Positions 1 through 7,522 of a stretch of 17,270 nt of DNA are shown piece after piece. The DNA is taken from assembly GCA_028599035.1 (NCBI GenBank), contig JAQRMT010000019.1, positions 1 to 17,270 on the forward strand, written 5' to 3'. The position numbers and the translations under genes are program-made. Below the pieces are notes generated by a model. It was given only the letters and a program-made list of their open reading frames with translations, was not told the DNA's origin and made no database searches. Origin of the DNA: Gammaproteobacteria bacterium. Lineage in GTDB: Bacteria > Pseudomonadota > Gammaproteobacteria > PS1 > Pseudothioglobaceae. The number at the start of each line of letters is the position of its first letter. Position 1 is the first letter of the stretch.

Positions 1-5
1 CGTTG

Positions 6-51
6 AAGGCAAGGCTTTCACCAAAACAGCGTGGTGAAGTCCTTGCCTTTT
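6..51. terminator. Strong stem-loop after bioC, terminator-like
   Basis: The outer stem AAGGCAAGG (6-14) pairs perfectly with CCTTGCCTT (41-49). The inner stem CTTTCACCA (15-23) pairs with TGGTGAAG (32-39) with one bulged T, and one more T (40) is bulged on the 3' side. The loop is 8 nt (24-31). On the plus strand the stem runs into TTTT (48-51), so it would terminate a plus-strand gene entering from the left. Read on the minus strand it starts at the bioC stop codon but is followed by CAACG, not a U tract. It may still protect or end the bioC transcript. The structure is seen directly; the terminator role is inferred. Confidence 0.55.
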
Positions 52-838
52 AATTGTTCAATATTGGAATCGAGCCAACCTCTCTTGTTCGCTTCCAAGC
101 GTGTCCGTAAATTACTTCGTAAGTGGCAGGTAGTTTGTCGTTTTGGCGATAAGATTCGTACATTTTAATCATTGATTGAAATTTGCCTTTGCCTGTGAGT
201 GATTTAGAACGGGCACTGACAGTTTGTGCGCCGATAGACTTTAAGTCTCTCAATAAATGGGTTACGCTTTGATAGGTCAAGGTTAAGGTTTCCGCTTCCA
301 TTACTGGCGCTTGAAAACTATTTTGTAGTAGTTGGTCGCCAATATCGTGCATATCAATAAAGGTGTTTACATGGGTTTCATTGTCGACCACTGCCCAACT
401 TTTTTTCAACTCTTTGAGTGTATCAGGGCCAAAAGTAGAGAATAACATTAAGCCATCATTTTTCAGTACTCGGTGACATTCTGCAAACAGTTGACTAAGG
501 TCGCCACACCACTGCATCATCAAATTAGAAATAACAATATCAACGCTGTTGTTTGCCAAAGGCAAGTGATTGGCATCAGCGCATAGTTTGTAATCTATTA
601 GGTTATTTCTAAGTGCCTCTTGTGCAAAATCTAGGCAAATTATTTTTGAATTTGGAAAGCGTGTTAATAGAAATTGAGACAACAAGCCTGTGCCTGCACC
701 TAAATCTAAAATAGTATTTGTATTGCCAGAAATCACCTCTAGTTTTGCATCAAGACGCATGGCAATTTCTTTTTGTAAAAAAGCATGCTCGTTATATTGA
801 GCTGATGCCTTATTAAAAGCCACTCTTACTTGAGACAT
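50..838 (-). CDS. bioC: Malonyl-ACP O-methyltransferase BioC
   Basis: BioC uses S-adenosylmethionine to methylate the free carboxyl of malonyl-ACP, which lets fatty-acid synthesis build the pimeloyl chain of biotin; it is cytosolic. The 262-residue protein is close to the usual length of about 250. Visible features are the class I methyltransferase motif I, DLGAGTG (residues 45-51), an acidic residue D70 after the second strand, the motif ISNLMMQW (103-110), the BioC-like LLRDLKSIGA (195-204) and a C-terminal YGHAWK (244-249). The ATG start lies inside the end of the upstream znuA-like gene (13-nt overlap), so the two are probably cotranscribed. No other biotin gene is visible in the window. 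A generic methyltransferase is the alternative, but the C-terminal motifs favour BioC. Confidence 0.9.
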   Translation of the reverse strand: MSQVRVAFNKASAQYNEHAFLQKEIAMRLDAKLEVISGNTNTILDLGAGTGLLSQFLLTRFPNSKIICLDFAQEALRNNLIDYKLCADANHLPLANNSVDIVISNLMMQWCGDLSQLFAECHRVLKNDGLMLFSTFGPDTLKELKKSWAVVDNETHVNTFIDMHDIGDQLLQNSFQAPVMEAETLTLTYQSVTHLLRDLKSIGAQTVSARSKSLTGKGKFQSMIKMYESYRQNDKLPATYEVIYGHAWKRTREVGSIPILNN

Positions 839-1758
839 TGAGCGACTTTATTGGCAATCTTATGCATTAGTTCAAAATAGTGCCCGGCACCCTGTGCTAT
901 ATTAAAACCTATAATATCTATATTTTCTGAATGAATATTCAGCCCCTCAATGAGTGAATTGGTGCGTTTTTTTGGCACTTCTGTGGTGGCAAGCAAGCAT
1001 TTTGTTTGCGTATTTTTCATAATCTTTTTAGCTTTAAGCATTTTAAATATACTTAACCTTTCGCCATGATAACTCGTAATATTAGCTGATTTTTTTAACT
1101 GATTGGCGCTGGTGAAATAATCAAAAGTATTGGAGTAACTTGCAAGCACTTTGGACTTATAGGCTGACAACCCTTGGTTAACATCTTGCTTGAGTTTGTC
1201 TAACTCTTTATTAAGCCTGTTTAAATTCATTGTATAGTTTATTTGATTATCAGGGTCAATTTCAATCAACTTTCCAGTCAATTTTTTTGCAAATATTTGC
1301 ATATTATTTACATCTAACCAAAGGTGATAGTTAACTACTTCCTGATGCTCATCATGCTCTTCGTGTTCATTATGTCCTTCATGTGCATCATGTTCTTCGT
1401 GCTCATCATGCGCTTCATGCTCTTCATTATAAATAAGATAAATATTTTCCATATTGCCAATAATGAATTTTTTATTGGCATTAAGATTGCCCATTACTTT
1501 TTTCAACCCACTTTCAAAAATAGGATGAATAAAAACAGCCAAGTCTGCATGACTTAATAAAGATAATTGAGAGGGTTTTAAATAGGCGTGCTCTGGCGAT
1601 TGATTGGTTTTTAGTAATAGTTTTGGCTCTGTTATTCCTTGCGTTAAACTACTGACAATAGAGTGAATAGGCTTAATACTAACTACAATATTGGGCGCTG
1701 CAAAGGCATTTGTGGAAAATAACAGTGTTGCTACTAAGAGTGAGCGAAAGGTCATCAT
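826..1758 (-). CDS. znuA: ZnuA-like zinc/metal ABC transporter substrate-binding protein
   Basis: This is a periplasmic cluster A-I solute-binding protein of the ZnuA family, which delivers Zn2+ to a ZnuBC permease. The 310 residues begin with a signal peptide (hydrophobic 6-20, probable cleavage after AFA). His57 in SPEHAYLKP and His145 in YHLWLD match the first two family zinc ligands, and a His/Glu/Asp-rich loop covers about 113-139. Cys254 and Cys308 match the family disulfide. The third ligand region, normally HDAxxYF, reads SNTFDYF with Ser209 where His is expected, and the usual late Asp in LDP is not evident. Metal affinity or specificity may therefore differ. No znuB or znuC is adjacent. 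MM at the start leaves two ATG choices, and no good ribosome-binding site is visible. The fold assignment is firm; zinc as substrate is likely but not certain. Confidence 0.8.
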   Translation of the reverse strand: MMTFRSLLVATLLFSTNAFAAPNIVVSIKPIHSIVSSLTQGITEPKLLLKTNQSPEHAYLKPSQLSLLSHADLAVFIHPIFESGLKKVMGNLNANKKFIIGNMENIYLIYNEEHEAHDEHEEHDAHEGHNEHEEHDEHQEVVNYHLWLDVNNMQIFAKKLTGKLIEIDPDNQINYTMNLNRLNKELDKLKQDVNQGLSAYKSKVLASYSNTFDYFTSANQLKKSANITSYHGERLSIFKMLKAKKIMKNTQTKCLLATTEVPKKRTNSLIEGLNIHSENIDIIGFNIAQGAGHYFELMHKIANKVAQCLK

Positions 1759-1780
1759 AATTTATACCAAAAAGGAAATA

Positions 1781-1786
1781 ATTATA
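1781..1786 (-). promoter_or_regulatory. Candidate -10 box of the znuA-like gene
   Basis: Read on the minus strand this is a perfect TATAAT, 22 nt before the first ATG. No good -35 hexamer is found at 16-18 nt spacing (CTATTT is the best at 17). The surrounding 1759-1840 gap shows no clear Zur-type palindrome. It is reported as a possible start site for znuA-bioC transcription, with the alternative that both genes are read through from cmoB. Confidence 0.3.
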
Positions 1787-1840
1787 CTATGAGCCCTTTA
1801 CATAAATAGGGAATAATCAGCAAAGGTCTCACTACTTAAT

Positions 1841-2797
1841 TTATTTTTGACAAATAAAAATAGCACGCTGAGGTGCTGGTAATCCTTCAATGGTTAAATT
1901 ATCGTCATTAGGGTCTAAAAAATCTTTGAGCGATTGCGTGTTATTGCCAATCCAGTGCGTGGCTTGTTGCTCTTTAGGCGTGGTTTTTGTTACATCCACC
2001 AGTTTTATTTTTTTAAACCCAACTTCTTTTAACCAAGTGCGCAATGTATCGGTTGATGGTAAACACCAAACATTACGCATTCTGGCATAACGGTCTTTGG
2101 GGATAATCTTCTTACCCTGTTTTTCATCAATAACGAGTGTTTCTAAAATCAATTCCCCCTCTTCTGTTAGCACGGTTTTAAGTTGCCCTAAATGTAATAA
2201 ATGGTCTTTTTGATGATACAAAACCCCCATTGAAAATACGGCATCAAATAATGGTTTTTTTGGTATTTGCTCTAGTTTGAGTGGTAGAACAAACGCATTG
2301 GGCGGATTATCTATTAATGTGCGAATTGCGCTAAATTGGTAATTGAATAATAAAAATGGCTCAATACCCAGCGCCAACTCTGCACCTGCTAGTGCCATTA
2401 GATAAGTGAAATAACCATTGCCAGAGCCAACATCCAGTACAGTTTTCCCTTTTAGCGAGCGAATATGTGGCAATACTCTGTCCCATTTCATATCGCCACG
2501 CCATTCACTATCAAGCTGTAAACCACCTATTTGATAAGGGCCTTTGCGCCATGGCATCAGTTGTTTTAAGGATTTCTGCAGGTGTTTACTGTCGTTGTTT
2601 TCAGCGTCAATCTTTAAATAAGGCGCTTGATAGTCAACTCTACCTTTGTTGTATTTGTTAATTTCATCAATAGCCTCTTCCCATTTAGGGATATTTCCAT
2701 TATTAACAGCCAGAGATTTTCTTGATGTGTCAATGAGTTGCTTGCATTCTGTTGACAGTTTTGATTGTGAACATTGTTTTGAAAAATTATTAATCAT
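1841..2797 (-). CDS. cmoB: tRNA U34 carboxymethyltransferase CmoB
   Basis: CmoB transfers a carboxymethyl group from carboxy-S-adenosylmethionine to 5-hydroxyuridine at tRNA position 34, the second-to-last step to cmo5U (uridine-5-oxyacetic acid), which widens wobble decoding. The 318 residues compare with 323 in E. coli. The motif LDVGSGNGYF (121-130) is the cofactor site. PWRKGPY (82-88), EWRGDMKWDRVLPH (98-111) and GIEPF (144-148) are CmoB hallmarks; Lys85, Trp99 and Lys104 fall where the E. coli cofactor-binding Lys91, Trp105 and Lys110 lie. The usual partner cmoA, which makes the cofactor, is not in this window. The gene is divergent from the small exported-protein gene and 82 nt upstream of the znuA-like gene. 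Confidence 0.93.
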   Translation of the reverse strand: MINNFSKQCSQSKLSTECKQLIDTSRKSLAVNNGNIPKWEEAIDEINKYNKGRVDYQAPYLKIDAENNDSKHLQKSLKQLMPWRKGPYQIGGLQLDSEWRGDMKWDRVLPHIRSLKGKTVLDVGSGNGYFTYLMALAGAELALGIEPFLLFNYQFSAIRTLIDNPPNAFVLPLKLEQIPKKPLFDAVFSMGVLYHQKDHLLHLGQLKTVLTEEGELILETLVIDEKQGKKIIPKDRYARMRNVWCLPSTDTLRTWLKEVGFKKIKLVDVTKTTPKEQQATHWIGNNTQSLKDFLDPNDDNLTIEGLPAPQRAIFICQK

Positions 2798-2812
2798 AGG
2801 GGTTTGTAGTCA

Positions 2813-2818
2813 TATAAA
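2813..2818 (+). promoter_or_regulatory. Candidate -10 box of the small exported-protein gene
   Basis: TATAAA lies in the 67-nt gap between the divergent cmoB and the exported-protein gene. A weak -35 candidate, TTAATC (2790-2795), is 17 nt upstream and overlaps the cmoB start codon. The implied leader is about 40 nt and contains the ribosome-binding site GGAG at 2852-2855. Confidence 0.3.
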
Positions 2819-2864
2819 ATGTGCGTTTAGACAATAACATTTTAATTACTTGGAGATAGAAAAA

Positions 2865-3269
2865 ATGATAAAAAATATTTTAAATTTAGTAACAGCATTA
2901 ACTTTATCAGCGGGTGTTATCGCTGGTGGCGATGACCGTGATACAGGTCCGGTGGAGTCGTTAGAAGTAATGATGCCAAGCGTTGAGCACGCTGTTGGCA
3001 ACCATAGCCCATCTGTTAAGAGCTATCAAGCCCCAGCTCCAGCCCCAAAGACGATGAAATTAACCGTAGGTGGTAAAGCCGTATCTGTTCGTGCACATGT
3101 TGCTTGTCAAGACAGGCTTGGCTTATCTGATAGCAATATTGCTATTTTTAAAGCAGCAAAAGTTGGCGGTTACTTGTATAACACAGGTCCAATTGAATCA
3201 CTGGGTACATTATTTTCACCTAAGAGATGGGACAGTTACTTTACTTGTATAGATGCACATGGTGGCTAA
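2865..3269 (+). CDS. Small exported protein of unknown function
   Basis: I do not recognise a family. The ATG at 2865 is chosen because GGAG (2852-2855) lies 9 nt upstream, one of the clearest ribosome-binding sites in the window; a TTG at 2850 would overlap it. The 134-residue product has a signal peptide (about 1-20, cleavage likely after VIA). The mature protein starts with a short acidic stretch, has a Pro/Ala linker QAPAPAPK (55-62), and ends in a region with two cysteines (81 and 128) that could form a disulfide in the periplasm. The motif TGPVESL (27-33) recurs as TGPIESL (107-113), one near each end. The gene stands alone between divergent cmoB and a bidirectional terminator, so it is probably monocistronic. 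Its export is a confident inference; its role is unknown. Confidence 0.75.
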   Translation: MIKNILNLVTALTLSAGVIAGGDDRDTGPVESLEVMMPSVEHAVGNHSPSVKSYQAPAPAPKTMKLTVGGKAVSVRAHVACQDRLGLSDSNIAIFKAAKVGGYLYNTGPIESLGTLFSPKRWDSYFTCIDAHGG

Positions 3270-3290
3270 TATAAGATAACCAAACACAAT

Positions 3291-3318
3291 AAAAAAGCCC
3301 GCAATTGCGGGCTTTTTT
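3291..3318. terminator. Bidirectional intrinsic terminator
   Basis: AAAAAAGCCCGC (3291-3302) and GCGGGCTTTTTT (3307-3318) are perfect reverse complements around an AATT loop. This gives a GC-rich 6-bp core with A and T tails, which works in both directions. It sits between the convergent exported-protein gene (stop at 3269) and frr (stop at 3341), so it serves both transcripts. Confidence 0.93.
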
Positions 3319-3340
3319 ATTACTTGTTATTGGTAATTTT

Positions 3341-3898
3341 TCAGATTTCAAGCAATGAATCTTCTTTTTCGTTTAATTTAGCGTCGATTGATTTAATGTG
3401 ATCATCGGTGATTTTTTGAATGTTTTCTTCTGCTTTGTGTGCCTCATCTTCTGAAACTTCTTTATCTTTTAACAACTCTTTAAAATCAGAATTAGCATCA
3501 CGGCGAATATTGCGAATCGCAACTTTGGCTTGTTCGGCTTCATCTTTTACCACACGCACTAATTCACGGCGACGCTCTTCTGTGAGCGGAGGAAGAGGGA
3601 TGCGCATTACTTGTCCAACAGTTTGTGGATTAAGCCCTAAATCGGAAGTTATAATGGCTTTTTCGACTATGGCAACCATCTCTTTTTCCCACGGAGACAC
3701 TTTTAAGGTGCGTGAATCTTCTGCACTAATATTAGCAACTTGAGAAATAGGCACCATTGAGCCGTAGTAATCAACTTGGATTTGCTCAAGTAAGGAAGGG
3801 TTTGCACGACCTGCTCTAATTTTAGTAAAATTATTTTCTAACGAGGCAATGCTCTTGTTCATGCGTTCATTGGCATCTTGTTGTATTTCGTTTAACAT
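3341..3898 (-). CDS. frr: Ribosome recycling factor
   Basis: Frr works with EF-G in the cytosol to split post-termination ribosomes. The 185 residues match the family length exactly. Diagnostic stretches include the N-terminal helix ending FTKIRAGRANPSLLEQIQVDYYG, here split as KIRAGRANPSLL (26-37) and VDYYG (43-47), the domain II hinge around IPLPPLTEERRREL, and NIRRDANSD near the C-terminal helices. AAGGA on the minus strand about 8 nt before the ATG is a good ribosome-binding site. It follows pyrH by 10 nt, the usual order, and ends at the shared terminator; uppS and cdsA, which often follow, are not here. Confidence 0.97.
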   Translation of the reverse strand: MLNEIQQDANERMNKSIASLENNFTKIRAGRANPSLLEQIQVDYYGSMVPISQVANISAEDSRTLKVSPWEKEMVAIVEKAIITSDLGLNPQTVGQVMRIPLPPLTEERRRELVRVVKDEAEQAKVAIRNIRRDANSDFKELLKDKEVSEDEAHKAEENIQKITDDHIKSIDAKLNEKEDSLLEI

Positions 3899-3908
3899 AA
3901 GTTGATCC

Positions 3909-4622
3909 TTAAGGGTGAATGATGGTGCCAGAAGGCTTACCGTTTAAAATATCAGACAGCGTGTTGGTATCTTCAAGCATACTAAAAACACAAATGTCTA
4001 AGCCGTGTTCGCGACACAGTGCAAACGCTGCTGTGTCCATAATTTGTAGGTTTCTTTCAATTGCTTCATCAAAACTCAGAGTCTCATAGCGTGTGGCATC
4101 AGGGTTTTTTACTGGGTCATCGGTGTAAACCCCATCAACTTTAGTGGCTTTAAAAACCACATCTGCCTCAATCTCAATACCCCGCAATACTGCGCCTGTA
4201 TCAGTTGTAAAGCATGGACTGCCTGTGCCTGCTGAGAAAATTACCACCTTACCTGCACTTAGTGCTTGCTTGGCTTTATTGTGATCAACAGGGTCACAAA
4301 CTCCACCACCAATGGGGAAACCTGACATTACTAACACATCAATGTTTGCACGCCTGCAAGCATCGCCAATCGCCAAGGCGTTAATCACGGTAGCCAGCAT
4401 ACCCATGTGGTCGCCTGTTACACGATTCATACCCGCCTCAGCAAGTGCCGATCCTCTAAAAATATTGCCACCACCGACAACAATGCCCACTTCCACTTTT
4501 TGCTCAAGCGCTGAGTGAATAATATCTACCACTTGACTGAGTGTCTTTGGGTCTAGCGTGTTGTTATCAGTGGCAAGCGCTTCGCCACTAAGTTTTAAGA
4601 GAATGCGTTGGTATTTACTCAT
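3909..4622 (-). CDS. pyrH: UMP kinase
   Basis: PyrH phosphorylates UMP to UDP with ATP, feeding RNA, DNA and nucleotide-sugar synthesis. It belongs to the amino-acid-kinase fold and is usually a GTP-activated, UTP-inhibited hexamer. The 237 residues are the normal length. KLSGEAL (10-16), VVGGGNIFRG (48-57) and GMNRVTGDHMGMLATVINALA, seen as GMNRVTGDHMGML (64-76), are the nucleotide and UMP binding elements; the later SAGTGSPCFTTDTGA region is also typical. It starts the pyrH-frr pair. In many bacteria rpsB-tsf lies directly upstream, but here the neighbour is divergent uvrA. No convincing ribosome-binding site precedes the ATG. Confidence 0.97.
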   Translation of the reverse strand: MSKYQRILLKLSGEALATDNNTLDPKTLSQVVDIIHSALEQKVEVGIVVGGGNIFRGSALAEAGMNRVTGDHMGMLATVINALAIGDACRRANIDVLVMSGFPIGGGVCDPVDHNKAKQALSAGKVVIFSAGTGSPCFTTDTGAVLRGIEIEADVVFKATKVDGVYTDDPVKNPDATRYETLSFDEAIERNLQIMDTAAFALCREHGLDICVFSMLEDTNTLSDILNGKPSGTIIHP

Positions 4623-4668
4623 GATTGGGGCATTGATTTAAATATTTTTAATACGGCGATTTTACCGT

Positions 4669-4674
4669 TATAAT
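4669..4674 (+). promoter_or_regulatory. Candidate -10 box of uvrA
   Basis: A perfect TATAAT lies 22 nt before the chosen uvrA ATG (4697), in the 74-nt gap shared with divergent pyrH. The region at the expected -35 position is only T-rich (TTTTAA at 4646-4651). The implied leader is about 16 nt without a ribosome-binding site. I see no clear LexA (SOS) box of the CTGT-N8-ACAG type in this gap. Confidence 0.4.
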
Positions 4675-4696
4675 TAACCCTTTGCCCGACATATTT

Positions 4697-7522
4697 ATGG
4701 AACAAATTAGCATTCGTGGTGCCAGAGTTCACAATCTAAAAAATATTGATATTGATATTCCTCGCAACAAACTGGTGGTTATTACGGGTTTGTCTGGCTC
4801 GGGCAAGTCATCACTGGCATTTGATACGATTTATGCCGAAGGACAGCGCCGCTATGTTGAGTCGTTATCAGCCTACGCACGGCAATTTTTGTCATTAATG
4901 GAAAAACCTGATGTGGATCATATTGAGGGTTTATCGCCTGCTATCTCAATTGAACAAAAAGCCACTTCGCACAATCCTCGTTCAACCGTTGGCACCATTA
5001 CCGAGATTTATGATTATTTAAGATTGTTGTTCGCACGCGTTGGTACGCCAAAATGCCCTAAACATAAGATTGATTTGGTATCGCAAACCATTTCACAAAT
5101 GGTGGACAATATTATGACCCTGCCAGAAGGTGAGAAGATTATGCTGCTTGCCCCTGTGGTGAAAAATCGTAAAGGCAGCCATACAAAAATGCTGGCGGAG
5201 CTTTCACACCAAGGTTTTTTGCGTGCTCGGATTGATGGCAAAGTGGTTTATTTGGATGAGTTGGATGAGCTGGATGGCAAAGTTCACCATACTATTGAGA
5301 TTGTTGTCGATCGCCTCAAGGTGCGAAAAGATGTGGCGTTACGCCTATCCGAATCATTAGAGACAACGCTAAATTTAAGTGCTGGATTGGTGCGCATTGC
5401 CTCAATAGATGAGGGTTCAAAGCAAGAAGAATTAGTGTTTTCAGCTAAGTTTTCCTGTGTTGAATGTGGCTACTCTTTAACTGAACTTGAACCTAGATTG
5501 TTTTCATTTAACAACCCTGTTGGCGCTTGCCAAAGTTGTGATGGTTTAGGCATTAAAGATATTTTTGATGAAAATAAAGTGATTAGCAATCCTGAGATAA
5601 GTTTAGCCGATGGTGCGATTTATGGCTGGGGTCGTTCAAATGCTTATTTTTATCAAATTTTGGTTTTGGTTGGACAATATTATGGTTTTAGTATTGAAAC
5701 ACCTTATGAACAATTAAGTGCTGAGCATAAAAAAATTGTGTTGTACGGCAGTGGTAAAGATGCCATTGATTTCTCAAAAATTAAAGGGCGTAAAGGTTGG
5801 TCAAACAAAGCCAAGCCATTTGAAGGCGTGATTCCTAGAATGATGCGTCGTTATGAAGAAAGCGAGATTCGCTCAGTGCGTGAGGAGCTGTCTCGTTTCG
5901 TTGTGAGTAAAAATTGTACAAGTTGTGATGGCAATAGACTGAACGAGTCTGCTAGAAATGTTTTTATTGCTGATTACAATTTATCTAATATCACCAAACT
6001 TTCGATTGCCAGTAGTTATGATTTTTTCAAAAACTTAAAACTCGAAGGCGTTCGTGGAGAGATTGCTGAGAAAATTCTTAAAGAAATTGTCCAACGACTG
6101 GAGTTTTTGCTAAATGTTGGTTTGGAGTATTTAAGTTTAGACCGTCGTTCTGGCACTCTTTCAGGCGGAGAGGCACAACGAATTCGTCTTGCCAGTCAGA
6201 TTGGTGCGGGGCTTATGGGCGTGTTATATGTATTGGATGAGCCTTCTATCGGACTACATCAACGCGATAATCAAAAACTGCTAAATACTTTACTTTATTT
6301 GCGTGATATTGGCAATACAGTGATCGTGGTTGAGCACGATGAAGATGCCATTAAACAAGCGGATTTTGTGGTTGATATTGGTCCTGGTGCAGGTGTGCAT
6401 GGTGGCGAGATTATTGCCACTGGTACGCCACAACAAATTGCCGATAATCCTAAATCAATCACTGGAGATTATATTAGTGGTCGCCAAAGCATTGCTGTGC
6501 CGAAGAAACGCAAGAAATCAAGTAAATGGTTGCGCATCAAAGGTGCGACTGGTAATAATTTAAAGCAAGTGGATTTGTCTATTCCTGTGGGCGTTTTAAC
6601 TTGTGTTACAGGGGTTTCCGGCTCTGGAAAATCCACTTTGATTAATGATACTTTGTATTCGCTGGCTGCCAAGCATCTTAATCGTGCACAAATCACACCT
6701 TCGCCGTATAAATCTATCACAGGTTTGGATTATTTTGACAAGGTGGTGAATATCGATCAAAGTCCAATTGGGCGAACGCCTCGCTCCAATCCTGCCACTT
6801 ATACGGGCGTATTTACGCTCATTCGTGATTTGTTTGCACAAACCCTAGAGGCGCGTTCTCGTGGTTACAAGGCAGGGCGATTTAGTTTTAATGTCAAAGG
6901 TGGTCGTTGTGAGGCGTGTAAAGGAGATGGTTTGATTAAGGTGGAAATGCACTTTTTGGCTGATATTTATGTGCCCTGTGATGTGTGCGATGGGCATCGT
7001 TATAACCGTGAAACCTTGGAAATATCCTATAAAGGCAAGACTATTGCGCAAGTGTTGAGCATGACAGTTGAAACCGCTGTTGCGTTTTTTGACCCCATCC
7101 CAAAAATCAAACAAAAATTACAAACTTTGATGGATGTAGGTTTGTCTTATATCACGCTAGGGCAAAATGCTACAACCTTGTCTGGTGGTGAGGCACAACG
7201 CATTAAACTCGCCAAAGAATTATCAAAAATAGACACAGGACAAACCTTATATGTTCTCGATGAGCCGACTACAGGGCTGCATTTTCACGACATTAAGCAG
7301 TTATTGTCCGTGATTACTCGTCTACGAGAAAGAGAAAATACCATTGTTATCATTGAACATAATTTAGATGTTATTAAAACCGCTGATTGGGTCGTGGATT
7401 TAGGTCCTGAAGGCGGCAACAAAGGTGGCAATATTATTGCCACAGGCACTCCTGAGGAGGTTGTAAAGGTTAAAAAATCCTATACAGGGCAGTATTTAAA
7501 GTCTTTATTGAAACTGAACTGA
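4697..7522 (+). CDS. uvrA: Excinuclease ABC subunit A
   Basis: UvrA is the damage-sensing ATPase of nucleotide excision repair; a dimer loads UvrB on lesions. The ATG at 4697 (MEQISIRGARVHNL) is preferred over a TTG 15 nt upstream because it matches the family N-terminus; it gives 941 residues, as in E. coli (940). Two ABC modules are complete: Walker A GLSGSGKSS (31-39) and GVSGSGKST (639-647), signatures LSGGE at 488-492 and 828-832, and the following VLDEPSIGLH and VLDEPTTGLH Walker B/D-loops. Zinc sites are intact: C254/C257/C278/C281 and C738/C741/C761/C764, the latter in the DNA-binding zinc finger. uvrA is monocistronic, divergent from pyrH, and its last 18 bp overlap the convergent DUF3108 gene. 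Confidence 0.98.
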   Translation: MEQISIRGARVHNLKNIDIDIPRNKLVVITGLSGSGKSSLAFDTIYAEGQRRYVESLSAYARQFLSLMEKPDVDHIEGLSPAISIEQKATSHNPRSTVGTITEIYDYLRLLFARVGTPKCPKHKIDLVSQTISQMVDNIMTLPEGEKIMLLAPVVKNRKGSHTKMLAELSHQGFLRARIDGKVVYLDELDELDGKVHHTIEIVVDRLKVRKDVALRLSESLETTLNLSAGLVRIASIDEGSKQEELVFSAKFSCVECGYSLTELEPRLFSFNNPVGACQSCDGLGIKDIFDENKVISNPEISLADGAIYGWGRSNAYFYQILVLVGQYYGFSIETPYEQLSAEHKKIVLYGSGKDAIDFSKIKGRKGWSNKAKPFEGVIPRMMRRYEESEIRSVREELSRFVVSKNCTSCDGNRLNESARNVFIADYNLSNITKLSIASSYDFFKNLKLEGVRGEIAEKILKEIVQRLEFLLNVGLEYLSLDRRSGTLSGGEAQRIRLASQIGAGLMGVLYVLDEPSIGLHQRDNQKLLNTLLYLRDIGNTVIVVEHDEDAIKQADFVVDIGPGAGVHGGEIIATGTPQQIADNPKSITGDYISGRQSIAVPKKRKKSSKWLRIKGATGNNLKQVDLSIPVGVLTCVTGVSGSGKSTLINDTLYSLAAKHLNRAQITPSPYKSITGLDYFDKVVNIDQSPIGRTPRSNPATYTGVFTLIRDLFAQTLEARSRGYKAGRFSFNVKGGRCEACKGDGLIKVEMHFLADIYVPCDVCDGHRYNRETLEISYKGKTIAQVLSMTVETAVAFFDPIPKIKQKLQTLMDVGLSYITLGQNATTLSGGEAQRIKLAKELSKIDTGQTLYVLDEPTTGLHFHDIKQLLSVITRLRERENTIVIIEHNLDVIKTADWVVDLGPEGGNKGGNIIATGTPEEVVKVKKSYTGQYLKSLLKLN

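Noticed and set aside
1324..1557. Plus-strand frame opposite the His-rich part of the znuA-like gene
   Set aside because: It is a Met/Phe-rich shadow of the repetitive His/Glu codons on the other strand.
1759..1840. Zur operator upstream of the znuA-like gene
   Set aside because: Only AT-rich sequence with a TATAAT; no GTTATA-type palindrome with matching arms could be identified.
4623..4696. LexA (SOS) box controlling uvrA
   Set aside because: No CTGT-N8-ACAG-like sequence is visible in the short pyrH-uvrA gap.
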